NCBI RefSeq assembly: GCF_000715075.1
Contig: NC_134102.1
Location: 110,558,001 to 110,622,000 of the forward strand
Length of the DNA stretch: 64,000 nt
Reading direction: 5' to 3'
Origin: Nicotiana tabacum
Lineage: Eukaryota; Streptophyta; Magnoliopsida; Solanales; Solanaceae
Positions within the stretch are counted from its first letter, which is position 1. Each line of letters starts with the position of its first letter. The position numbers were made by a program, and so were the translations under genes. The notes under the pieces are model-generated. The model had not been told where the DNA came from and ran no database searches. It saw nothing but the letters and a program-made list of their open reading frames with translations. Shown here piece by piece: positions 22,896 to 33,847 of this stretch.

Positions 22896-25065
22896 ACAGG
22901 TATTACATTTACTGTATTTCAAAAATTTATTGATGAAGATGTTGCTGCAGTCAGCATCACAGAAATTAATAATTTGATTTCTCAAAATAATTATTTGAGT
23001 TTATATATTAAAGTTTTGGGTGAACAAATCAGTTTTCTTGATAAAAAACTTGATGAATTAACTGTTTTGATAAAAGATATGAGTACTAGCAAGAAGACAA
23101 CTGATATTGCCTCTACGTCTGGAAGCAAATGAGAACCTCAAATTGTTCTTACTCGTGTTCAAAGACCCCTTGAGATTCAGGATTTTAATTTTAAATCTTT
23201 AAATGATTTAGAAGAACTTTTTGATAAAAAGTTATCCGGTTTGAATATCAATCCTATTGATTTATCAAAAGATTTTGCTGATAAATTAGATACTACTTTT
23301 GATTACAAAAATGAAGTTTGGTCAGAGTTTAATAAACTCAGAGGTTATCCCAAAAAGAATAGTAGGCATGCTGATAAACCCAGAATGCAAACTTATTATT
23401 ACGATCGTCCTACTCCTCAAGATGTCTTGATAGAGGAACGTGATTGGAATCAGACTAATACGTCTTATAGTGGTTCCGAAATTTATGAGTGGAATCTTGA
23501 TGGATTAACTGATAGACAATTAACTATTCTTGTGCATAGAATGCTTATGTATGCTTATCTGTAAGAGTGTGAAAAATACAGATAGAACTATTTACAAAAT
23601 AATTGTTGCAGGTTTTACTGGCCAACTTCGTGGCTGGTGGGATAATTATTTGACTGCTGATGAAAAGTTAATGGTTATTAATGTTATAGCCACTGACGAA
23701 GGAATTGATAACTTAGGCATGGCTCTTGTGAAAAATAGAGAAGATGATGTTTATACCTTTATTCTTACAATATTAGAATACTTCAATGGTAGATTTACCA
23801 ATCAGTATGAGACAGTTCGTACTCTACTTAATGGTCTTAGATGTAGGACCTTAGGTGAATTCAGATTGTATAAAGACATCTTTATGAGTAGAGTTATGGA
23901 GTTACCAGAAAATAAGTACGACCATTGGAAAGCTAAGTTTATAGATGGCCTTCCCTCATTATTTGCTGAAAGAGTTAGAAAGACTCTAAGAGGTAGCTTT
24001 GGTGAAATTTCGTACAAAGATTATACCTATGGTAAGTTGATAGGGATTTGCACACAGGAATGGTTAAACCTGTGCAATGAGTTAAAATTATCTAGACAGC
24101 TTAAGATGGATAAGCTTAAGGAAAGAAAACAATTAGGAGACTTTTGCACCCAGTTCGATTTACCCGAGACTCCTACTCATAAGAAGAAGAAACACAAGTA
24201 TCATAGATACCCTAACCCAGACAGTCCTTATAAGAAAAAGAGATCTAGATATAGATCCAAAGAAGAGCATGACACTAAGAAAGTCCATCGCAAGTCCACT
24301 AGATTTACCAAAAATAGGTCTAAGCGTGATCTTGCTGATATTAGGTGTTATAAATGTGGAAAATTTGGCCATATAGCTCCAAATTGTAAGCTTCAAAAGC
24401 TGAAAACCTTAGAACTAGACAATGAGTTACGTGATAAGGTTTATGGTATGTTATACACTTCTGGATCAGAATCCGATTATTATTATTATTCTGATTCAGA
24501 ATCTGAAGCTGAAATAGATTTACTTGATTTATTTGATAGTGATAATAATATTAATAATACTTGTGCAGCTTGCAAAGGTAATACATGTACCTGTGATGAC
24601 GATGAGTTTTATAAATTGCAATCTCAGTTCCAGGATTTGAACATGAAAACTATTAAATCTAATAATGTAATAGAACTTTTAAAAGAAGTTACTGATGATA
24701 AACTTCGTGATAAATTTATAAATTTGGTTGCAAGTACTAGTTCAAGTTCTTCAAAACCTTTCGAAAACACAAAAAAGGAATTTGAATATTCTGCTCCTTA
24801 TTCTTTATTAGAGATTAATAACCGTATTTTAAATAAAAGTACAACTCCAGCAAGAAATTCTTCTTTCGATGATTTAAAAGTTGAAGTTGAAAACTTGAAA
24901 AGAGAGATCAAATCTCTTAAACAAAATCAAATGATTTGTGATCATAGGATTACTCAGATTGAGAAAATCAATTCTCCAGCTGAGAAATTTGATGATAAAA
25001 ACAAAGGTATTTCTGAAAATGATATTAAAGAAAAACCTATTAAAATTGATTCTCAACATGATATA
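22891..25065 (+). pseudogene. Pararetrovirus copy 1: coat protein, remainder
   Basis: This would be the virion shell protein. After the insertion the frame continues with FQKFIDEDVAAVS, an in-frame TGA at 23129-23131 (also present in copy 1b) and a 2-base loss near 23551. From 23530 it is open for 798 codons through protease into RT, so coat and polymerase share one frame. Visible parts: a basic Lys/Arg/His-rich stretch (about 24175-24330), a CCHC zinc knuckle CYKCGKFGHIAPNC (24346-24387), an acidic Ser/Asp/Glu run (about 24460-24560), a second cysteine cluster CAACKGNTCTC (about 24565-24597) and a predicted coiled coil (DLKVEVENLKREIKSL, about 24870-24920). Confidence 0.87.
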
Positions 25066-27182
25066 TTTTTGGGAATGATGCAAATTATTACTGCTCATAG
25101 ATGGTATATTAAATGTACTATTCTAATTGATAATAGTTTTTCTATCACAAATATTGCTATGATTGATAGTGGAGCTGATGTTCGCTACATTCAAGAAGGT
25201 TTAGTACCTACTAAATATTTTCAAAAAACTACTCATATGGTAAAGTCTGCATCAGGACATGCTTTAGATATAGAGTATAAATTACCTAATATTGGTATTT
25301 GTCAGAATAAAGTCTGCATTCCTCGCTTCTTTTTCTTAGTGAAAAATCAGTTATGTCCTCCGATTATACTTGGAACACCGTTTATTAACGCTATTTATCC
25401 TTTCACTAGCATAGACTCAAAAGGTTTTTCTGCTACTTATAAGGATAAAGAAATAAGTTATACTTTTGTTACAGATCCCGTAACTAGAGATATAAATGCT
25501 TTAATTGATATGAAGCAAAGGCATATTGATTCACTACAATTGGAATTGTTTAGTATGAATATATTTTATACTTTGAATTCCACTAAAGTGCAAGAAAAGA
25601 TTAAACTGATTTTCGAAAATATTGCTATTGATATTTGTGTTGAGCATCCCAGTGCTTTTTGGAATAGAAAAAAGCATATTGTCACTCTGCCATATGAAGA
25701 TAATTTCTCTGAGGATAATATTCCTACTAAATCTCGACCTTGTCAGATGAACGCTGAACTGGTAGAATTCTGCAAGAAAGAGATTGATAATTTGCTACAA
25801 AAGGGTTTGATAAAACCCTCAAAATCTCCTTGGTCTTGTACAATTTTTTATGTTAATAATGTTGTTAAAAAGGAACATGGTATTCCTAGATTGGTTATTA
25901 ATTATAAACCTTTAAATAAGTTTTAAAGTGGATAAGATATCAAATTCCCAATAAAAAGGATTTATTGTCAAGATTATATGATGCCAATATATTTTCAAAA
26001 TTTGATTTAAAATCTGGATATTGGCAGATTTAAATATTTAAAGAGCATACTTATAGAACTGCTTTTAATGTTCCATTTGGGCAATATGAATGGAATGTTA
26101 TGCCTTTTGGTTTAAAGAATGCCCCTTCTGAATTTCAAAAAATCATGAATGATATATTCAATCCTTATCTTGATTTTATCATTGTTTATATTGATGATAT
26201 TTTGATATTCTCAAAAACATTTGAAATGCATATTAAGCATTTAGATATTTTTAAAAGAATTGTTATACAAAATGGTTTGGTTATTTCAAAATAAAAAATG
26301 AGTTTATTCCAAACTAATATTCGATTTTTTAGGACATTATATTTGTCAAGGAAAAATTACTCCGATTCAAAGATCTATTGATTTTTCTTCAAAATTTTCC
26401 GATGTTATTACTGATAGAACTCAGTTACAAAGATTTTTGGGAAGTTTAAACTATATATCACCTTTTTATAAAGATTTATCTCGTGATTTAGCCCCCTTAT
26501 ATGATAGGCTAAAAAAGGATTATAAAAACCCTTAGACTAATAGTCATACTATTTTGGTTAAAAATATTAAGGAACATGTTAAATCTTTACCTTGTTTGAC
26601 CCTTACTAATCATGCATGGCAAAAGCTTATCGAGACTGATGCGTCCAATATTGGTTACGGAGGGATTTTGAAACAGATAAATTTTAATAATAAGCATGAA
26701 TATTTGATTAGATTTTACTCCGGAAAATGGTCTGAAGTCTAGAAAAAATACGCTACTGTGGCTCATGAAATGTTAACCATAGTTAAGTGTGTTTTAAAAT
26801 TCCAAGATGATTAATACAATCAAAAGTTTTTGATAAAAACTGGCGCACAATCTGTTAAATATATGTTTAACAAAGATTTTAAACATGATGCCTCAAAAAT
26901 GATATTCGCAAGATGGCAGGCTCAATTGGCCCCTTTTGATTTTGAAATTCAATACAGAAAGGGAATTGATAATTTTCTGCCAGATTTCTTATCTCGTCCC
27001 TACATTCTAAAGGAAGAACATCCCCTTCAGGATCGTCATACGGATCCACATCAAACTCCCCAGTTATACAAATGGAAAGAAAAAGTTTTACTAATAAGAA
27101 AATATCTCTCAGAGGCGAGTCTTCGATGATAGGACCTTCCATTCACCCGGAAGATATTCAAGAAGATAGTCCGTTATACGCA
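25066..27182 (+). pseudogene. Pararetrovirus copy 1: protease, reverse transcriptase, RNase H
   Basis: The aspartic protease would cut the polyprotein; RT and RNase H would copy the RNA. The protease site is MIDSGADV (about 25160); an ILGTPF segment follows near 25366. RT begins near 25670 (HIVTLPYEDNF) and contains FGLKNAPSEFQKIMND and the YIDD box near 26190. RNase H begins near 26630 (ETDASNIGYGG) and ends with FDFEIQYRKGIDN near 26935. Breaks include a frameshift near 25920, stops near 26031, 26292, 26533 and 26740, and an extra T near 26330. The copy ends abruptly at about 27182 in the linker after RNase H, where it meets the cut LTR of element C. Confidence 0.88.
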
Positions 27183-29104
27183 CACTCAGTCATAAAGTAT
27201 GCTGCAGGCGGGTAGCCCCGATCCACACTCATCCTCACAAATCAGGCCACTCGGGCATTTCAGTAAAATAGGGCATTCGGCCCAAAACATTTATATGCAT
27301 CAAAATAGAGTCATAAAACTGAGTTATGCGGTAAACAAGTATAAACATGACTGAGTATAGATTTTCAATCAAAAATAGTGAGAGGATGATAAGAAACAGC
27401 CCCTAAGGGTCCAAACATGGCATTCAGCCCAATTTACAGAAAATCTTTCTAAATCAGATAAGTATCAATGGTTTCAACAAAGTATGCAACTTTACAGTTG
27501 CTCGGGACGGACCAAGTCACAAATCCCCAACAGTGCATGCCCACACGCTCGTCACCTAGCATGTGCGTCACTTCAAAATAATAGAATGATACGAAATCTG
27601 GGGTTTCATACCCTCGGGACTAGATTACAATCGTTACTTACCTCAAACTGGCCAAATCTCTATCCCGCAATGATCTTGCCTCTAGACTCGGCCTCCAAAT
27701 GCTCCGAATCTATTCAAAACCAGTACAATACTATCAATACGTGCTAATGGAATGAATTCCACAAGAAAAACTACAAAATTAGACTAAAACCCGAAGTTAG
27801 TTCAAAAATCGCCTATGGGGCCCACATCTCGGAACCCGATAAAAGTTACAAAATTCGAAAGCCCATTTAACCACGAGTCTACCCATACCAATTTTACCAA
27901 AATCCGACCCCAACTCGACCCTCAAATCTACAAATCTTATTTTCAAATTTCTAAGTTCCAATCTCCGATTTACACCTCAAAATCATGTAATCTAGTCGGA
28001 TTATTCGATGATAATCCAATATTATGGAGTAGAAAGGATCACAAGGGACTTACCTCAAGTTTTTTCTTGAAAATATATCAAAATTCGCCTCTCCTCAACC
28101 TCTAATTTGTCAAAAATGGCAAATGGGACGAAGTCCCTGTTTTTATAATTCTGCCCAGACATCCTCGGTTTTGCCTCGATCTTGGCCTTCGATCGAGGTC
28201 TTCGATCCTGGTCCTCGGTCCTGGCCCTCGATTATGCATTCGATCGTAGCCCTCGACTCTAGGCTCGATCATGGCTTCGATCATGGCCCTCGACTCTAGG
28301 CTCGATCATGGCTTCGATCATGGCCCTCGACTCTGGGCTCGATCATGGCTTCAATCGTGGCCCTCGACCCTGAGCTCGATCTAGGCTCGATTTCTATGCA
28401 AAAGCAATTTCCAACAGAAGGAAATCGCAGCAGCTGTTCTATTTAAATTTTTGATCCGTTAACCATCCGAAACTCACCCGAGGCCCTCGGGACCTCAACC
28501 AAATATACCAACAAGTCCTAAAACATCATACGAACTTAGTCGAATCCTCAAATCACCTCAAACAACGCTAAAACCATGAATTACACCCCAATTCAAGCCT
28601 AATGTACTTTGAAATTTTTAATTTCTTCAAATGACTCCGGAACCTATCAAATCACGTTCGATTGACCTCAAATTTTGCACACAAGTCCCAAATGACATAA
28701 CAGAGGTATTTCAATTTTTAGAATCGGATTCCGACCCCGATATCAAAAAGTCAATCCCCCGATCAAACTTCTCAAAAATAAAACTTTCGGCATTTCAAGC
28801 CTAATTCCTCTACGGACTTCCAAAAACTATTCCGGACATGCACCTAAGCCCAAAATCACCATACGGAGCTATTGGAATCATCAAAATTCAAATCCGAGGT
28901 CGTTTACACATAGGTCCATATCCGGTCCACTTTTCTAACTTAAAATTTTCAATTGTGAGACTAAGTGTCTCATTTCATTCAGAGTTCCTTTTGGACCCGA
29001 ACCAACTAACCCGATATAACATAATATAGTTGAATAACACAAAAAGAAGTAGAAATGGGGAAAATGGAGTTATAATTCTCGAAACGACCGTCCGGATCGT
29101 TACA
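27183..29104 (-). repeat. Element C 3' LTR, truncated
   Basis: It begins TGTAACGATCC at 29104 on the minus strand and matches 45430-47339. About 970 bp corresponding to 44460-45429 are missing. At about 27182 it joins viral copy 1 in the middle of a codon run, so the end was removed by deletion or recombination, not by transposition. Confidence 0.92.
28247..28381 (-). repeat. 37-bp tandem repeat in C 3' LTR (about 3.6 copies)
   Basis: Direct 37-bp units built around CTCGATCATGGCTTCGATCAT. The 5' LTR has about one unit fewer at 46521-46620, so the array has changed length since insertion. Confidence 0.88.
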
Positions 29105-30944
29105 TCCTCCCCCTCTTAAACATCCGTTCGTCCTCGAACGGGTTTAGAAACATACCTGGATTCTCGAATAGGCGTGGATATCTGCTCCGCATCTCCCACT
29201 CGGTCTCCCAGGAGGCCTCCTCCACAGGCTGACCTCTCTATTGCACCTTCATTGAAGCTATATCCTTTGACCTCAACCTTCGAACCTGCCGATCCAAAAT
29301 AGCCACTGGCTTCACATCATAAGTCATATCACCCTCCAAATGAACCGTGTTGAAATCCAAAACATGGGACGGACCTCCAATATACTTCCGGAGCATGGAA
29401 ACATGAAACACTGGATGCACACTCGACAAGCTGGGTGGCAAGGCAAGCTTATAAGCCACATCTCCTATCCTCTAAAGCACCTCAAAAGGCCCAATGAACC
29501 GGGGGCTCAACTTGCCTCTCTTCCCAAACCTCATAACAGCCTTCATGGGTGATACCTTCAGCAAAACCTTCTCCCCAACCATAAAAGACACATCACGGAC
29601 CTTCCTATCCACGTAGCTCTTCTGCCTAGACTGTGCCGTGCGAAGCCGCTCCTGAATCAATTTCACCTTATCTAATGCGTCCCGGACTAAGTCTGTACCT
29701 AAGAGCCTAGCCTCACCCAGCTCAAACCATCCAACCAGAGATCTACACCTCCTCCCATACAAAGCCTCATACGGAGCCATCTGAATACTCGACTGATAAC
29801 TGTTGTTATATGCAAACTCAGCGAGTGGCAGAAACTGGTCCCATGAACCCCCAAAGTCAATGACACAAGCACGCAACATGTCCTCCAATATCTGAATAGT
29901 GTGCTCGGACTGCCCGTCCGTCTGAGGGTGAAAAGCTATGCTTAACTCAACCTGAGTACCCACTCTCGCTGCACGGCCCTCCAAAACTGCGATGTGAACT
30001 GAGTACCCCTATCTGAAATGATGGAAACTGGGACACCATGCAGGCGAACAACCTCTCGGATGTAAATCTCATCCAACCGCTCTGAAGAGTAAGTAGTACC
30101 AACTGGAATGAAGTGTGCGGACTTGGTCAGCCGATCCACAATAACCCAAATAGCGTCAAACTTCCTCGAAGTCCGTGGGAGCCTAACTACAAAGTCCATA
30201 GTGATCCGCTCCCACTTTCACTCTGGGATCTCTAACCTCTGAAGCAAGCCACCCGGTCTCTGATGCTCATACTTAACCTGCTGGCAATTTAGACACCGAG
30301 CCACAAACCCAACTATATCCTTCTTCATCCGCCTCTACCAATAGTGCTGCCTCAAATCCTGGTACATCTTTGCGGCACCCGGATGGATGGAATACCGCGA
30401 TATGTGGGCCTCCTCAAGAATCAGCTCTCGAAGCCCATCTACATTAGGCACACATATCCGGCCCTGCATTCTCAGCACTCCGTCATCACCAATAGTCACA
30501 TCTCTAGCATCACCTCTCCAAACCCTGTCCTGAAGAATGAGCAAGTGAGGGTCATCATACTGACGCTCCCTGATACGGTCATAAAGAGAAGACCTGGAGA
30601 CCACACAAGCCAATACCCGACTAGGCTCTGAAATATCCAATCTGACAAGCTGGCCTGCCAAGGTCTGAACATCTAATGCCAAAGGTCTATCTGCTGCTAG
30701 AAGATATACTGAACTCCCCAAACTCTCTGCCCGGCGACTCAAAGCATCGGCCACCACATTGGCCTTCCTTGGATGGTACAAAATAGTGATAGCATAGTCC
30801 TAAAGAAGCTCCAACCATCTCCGCTGACGCAAATTAAGATCCTTCTGCTTTAGCAGATACTGCAGACTCCGGTGATCTGTATAGATCTCACAATGAACCC
30901 CATAGAAATAATGACGCCAAATCTTCAAGGCATGAACAATGGCT
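29100..30944 (-). pseudogene. Element C pol, 3' half: end of RNase H, integrase, chromodomain
   Basis: RNase H resumes at 30944 after element D (the [12 protein letters not shown] stretch near 30740). Integrase follows: zinc part (about 30390-30270, CLNCQQVK kept), catalytic core (30199-29650; [34 protein letters not shown]) and GPF.L-type end (about 29480). The chromodomain-like tail (about 29330-29150) has VAILDRQVRRLRSKDIASMK. Breaks: stop after 30335, another near 30219, a frameshift near 29970, stops near 29474 and 29237. The frame ends FEDERMFKRGRM through the purine tract; the stop TAA (29102-29100) is made by LTR bases. Confidence 0.92.
29105..29121 (-). promoter_or_regulatory. Polypurine tract of element C
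   Basis: The minus strand reads GTTTAAGAGGGGGAGGA immediately before the TG of the 3' LTR. It is also coding: the last pol codons pass through it. Confidence 0.9.
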
Positions 30945-30945
30945 G

Positions 30946-30996
30946 CTTGCTCATGACTTGTGAGACCTACGTGAACCTAGTGCTCTGATACCATGT
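30946..30996 (-). other. Extra primer-binding site and leader beyond D 3' LTR
   Basis: After the 3' LTR of element D ends at 30997, the minus strand continues with ACA, a tRNA-Met primer-binding site (about 30993-30972) and further leader. This matches, base for base as far as seen, what follows D's 5' LTR at 38287-38237. A normal insertion should end at the LTR. It then joins element C RNase H at 30945. Confidence 0.88.
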
Positions 30997-33831
30997 TGTC
31001 ACGACCCAATTTCACCTATAGGTCGTGATGGCGTCGGACACCGCTGTCAGACAAGCCAACAATAAATACTAAATAAATTCTCATTTTAATATTTTTGAAG
31101 TCATAGTTGTTCCCCTCAATTAAATAGCAGAAGATGACATTTACCAAATACGTACTAATATCTTTAAAATTTTCCAATACAGTGCAACCCATAATCATCT
31201 CAAAACCCGGTGTCACAAGTGCATGAGCATTTATTAGGGAATTAAAATAAAATACAGCATCTGTCTAGAATACAAATTAGACAGAAAAATATAATAACTC
31301 TGAAGGAGACTCTATTAGCTGCGGATCGTAATATAGAATGCAGCTCACCTAGGTCCCCACAATTATTAACCACACCTCTACGCCCACAAGGCTCCTATAC
31401 ATATATGTACCTGCACAATAAAATATGCAGCAAGTGCAATATGAGTACGAAAACAACGTGTACCCAGTAAGTATCAAGCCTAATCTCGAAGAGGTAGAGA
31501 CGAGATGGCCGACTATGACACTCACTATGGGTCAATAATATTAAATAATCATGAAAATAGAAATATTTATATCAACGTGATTCACAGAGTTAACAATAAT
31601 TTTATTGTACCAGCAGAGGTAATTAAATTCCTTCAATTCCAATAATTCTCAATATATTAATTAAATTCCTTCAATTCAAATAATTTCTAATCTATTAATT
31701 AGATCCTTCAATTTCAATAAAAATACCAATTTATCAAATAGCTTTACAAGCTGCAATTCAATTTCAATAAATTTCAAATTTATCAAATAGCTTAACAAGC
31801 TGTAATAAACTGTCCAAGTATCGTGTAATTATTATTATTATTAAGCACGATTTCTGCCGAGGTCGTACGGCCCGATCCAGAGTTTCGTGTACACTGTTGA
31901 GGGACGTGCGGCACGATCCATAGATGCATCTATCCTACCGAAGCGTTCGGCCCGCTCCAAGAGAAAGGAGGACATTTTCTTATGTACCTCCGGAAGGAGA
32001 GTATATTCATTATAAGATAAATTCAGGAGGATGAATAATTTCTTTAAGCAGTTAATTAATTTAAACAGAAAATTAAGCATATGAAATTTTTATCTTTATT
32101 ATATTTCCTAACAATTCACAATTTATATATCAAATAATTTAATTAAATAAAGAATACAATTTACACAAGTAATTCATGCTTTGTGTCCTAAACTACCCGG
32201 ACTTTAGCATTAATAGTAGCTACGTACGGACTCTCGTCACCTCGTGCGTACATAGCCCCCACAATTAACAACCATTATTAATTTAATCACCTATGGGGTA
32301 ATTTTCCCCTCACAAGATTAGACAAGAGACTTACCTCGCTCCGAAGTTCCATAGCCGGCTCCCAAGCCTTTCAAATAACTCGACCGATGCCCAACGCTCC
32401 AAAACTCGCTTTCGCTTTATTAACATTCACAAGCTTTTAATCCTCCTCCGACATCGTAACATTGAGTAAAATACTCATACGCCACCAACAAATTGATATC
32501 TACAATTACAATCCCAATTATAATCAAAATATGACTCAAAAATATTTATCAATATTCATTTATGGCTCTCAAGTTGGCTACAAGCCTCCAGCTCAAATCG
32601 TCTAATAGGTTCACTTACTAGTACATTCAACTCCACTCTTATCATTCAATACTCATTTGAAGTCATCAATGATACTACATTAATTCTCCAACACCGCCAA
32701 ATTACTATTCATCGTCTTCCTTAGCCAACATTTCCAAAACATTCATTTTGGTGATTACTTAGTTGAATACTTTCAACTAAGCTAGAATATGATTCCATAG
32801 GTTCATTGCATCTTTTAATTTCATTTCTAAGAACACTATTTATCTTTCCCTCATTTTCTCAAGAACACTATTCATGCCATGAACTAGAGTTTATGAAATC
32901 AATTATCCAACCATAACAACTTGAAACAACTATTAGAATTACTCTCACCGACTCATAAGAAATGAGCTTGAAGCATTAGTATTACCTTCTTGAAGCTTTT
33001 CCTTGAAATTCCAATGTTTGGAAAATTTGGTGTTCTTGAACAACTTGAAAGATTTCTAGAGATTTCAAAGGTTGAAGGATATTAATACTAGTGTTAATAG
33101 GATGTTATTAACTTAAAATATCCAAATAAACTCACCTTGTATTCTTAAGTAGTCCCCAAGGTCGAATCCACCATGAAAGAACCAATCCCTAGCTCAAACA
33201 AATCCCCAAAAAGGGTTGTTGCCCGTGACTACCTTATAAAGGCATAGGTGCTTCAGCGAGTTGTACCTTGCGCTGTGTAGGTTGTACCTCGTATTACAAG
33301 TTTTGCCCTGCTGGACACCATTTACTAAAACGTCCATAAGTCCTTGTAGAAATGTCCAAATGACGAACAGTCAAAAGCGTTAGAAACTAGACTCGAAGAT
33401 CTTTCATTTGATAGGTTATCCACCATATAACTCCTTATATATATATATATAGGCATGCTCGTCCAAATTTAGGTTTTTGTGTGTACTTATTTGAAACTTT
33501 AGTCTATCATGTAATTTCCAACTTGATTAAGACTTAGGGCTCTCCTTAGATCCTACATCACTTATAATATAACTCGTTCACTTATTAACATACGAACCTG
33601 CTGGAACCTTAAAATTCCGATTCCGGGGTCGTTTTCTCAAAGTGTTGACCGAAGTCAAATTTGCCATTTTAAGGCTAACTTAAGGAACCAAGTGTTCCGA
33701 TTTCAACCCAAACACTTTCAAATCCCGAACCAACCATCCCCGCAAGTCATAAATTATTAAAAACACATTCGGGGAGTTTTATTTAGGGAAACGGGGTTTT
33801 AAAAGTCGAAACGACCGATTGGGTCGTTACA
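30997..33831 (-). repeat. Element D 3' LTR
   Basis: 2835 bp, starting TGTAACGACCC at 33831 and ending GGTCGTGACA at 30997. It is about 43 bp shorter than the 5' LTR, mainly because a tandem unit of about 49 bp (CAAATAGCTTTACAAGCTG) occurs twice here (about 31730-31805) and three times in the 5' LTR (about 39015-39140). Confidence 0.93.
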
Positions 33832-33847
33832 TTCTCTCCCACTTAAA
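33832..33847 (-). promoter_or_regulatory. Polypurine tract of element D
   Basis: The minus strand reads TTTAAGTGGGAGAGAA before the LTR start, following the inverted repeat CGTTCGAGGACGAACG (about 33851-33866). Confidence 0.87.
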
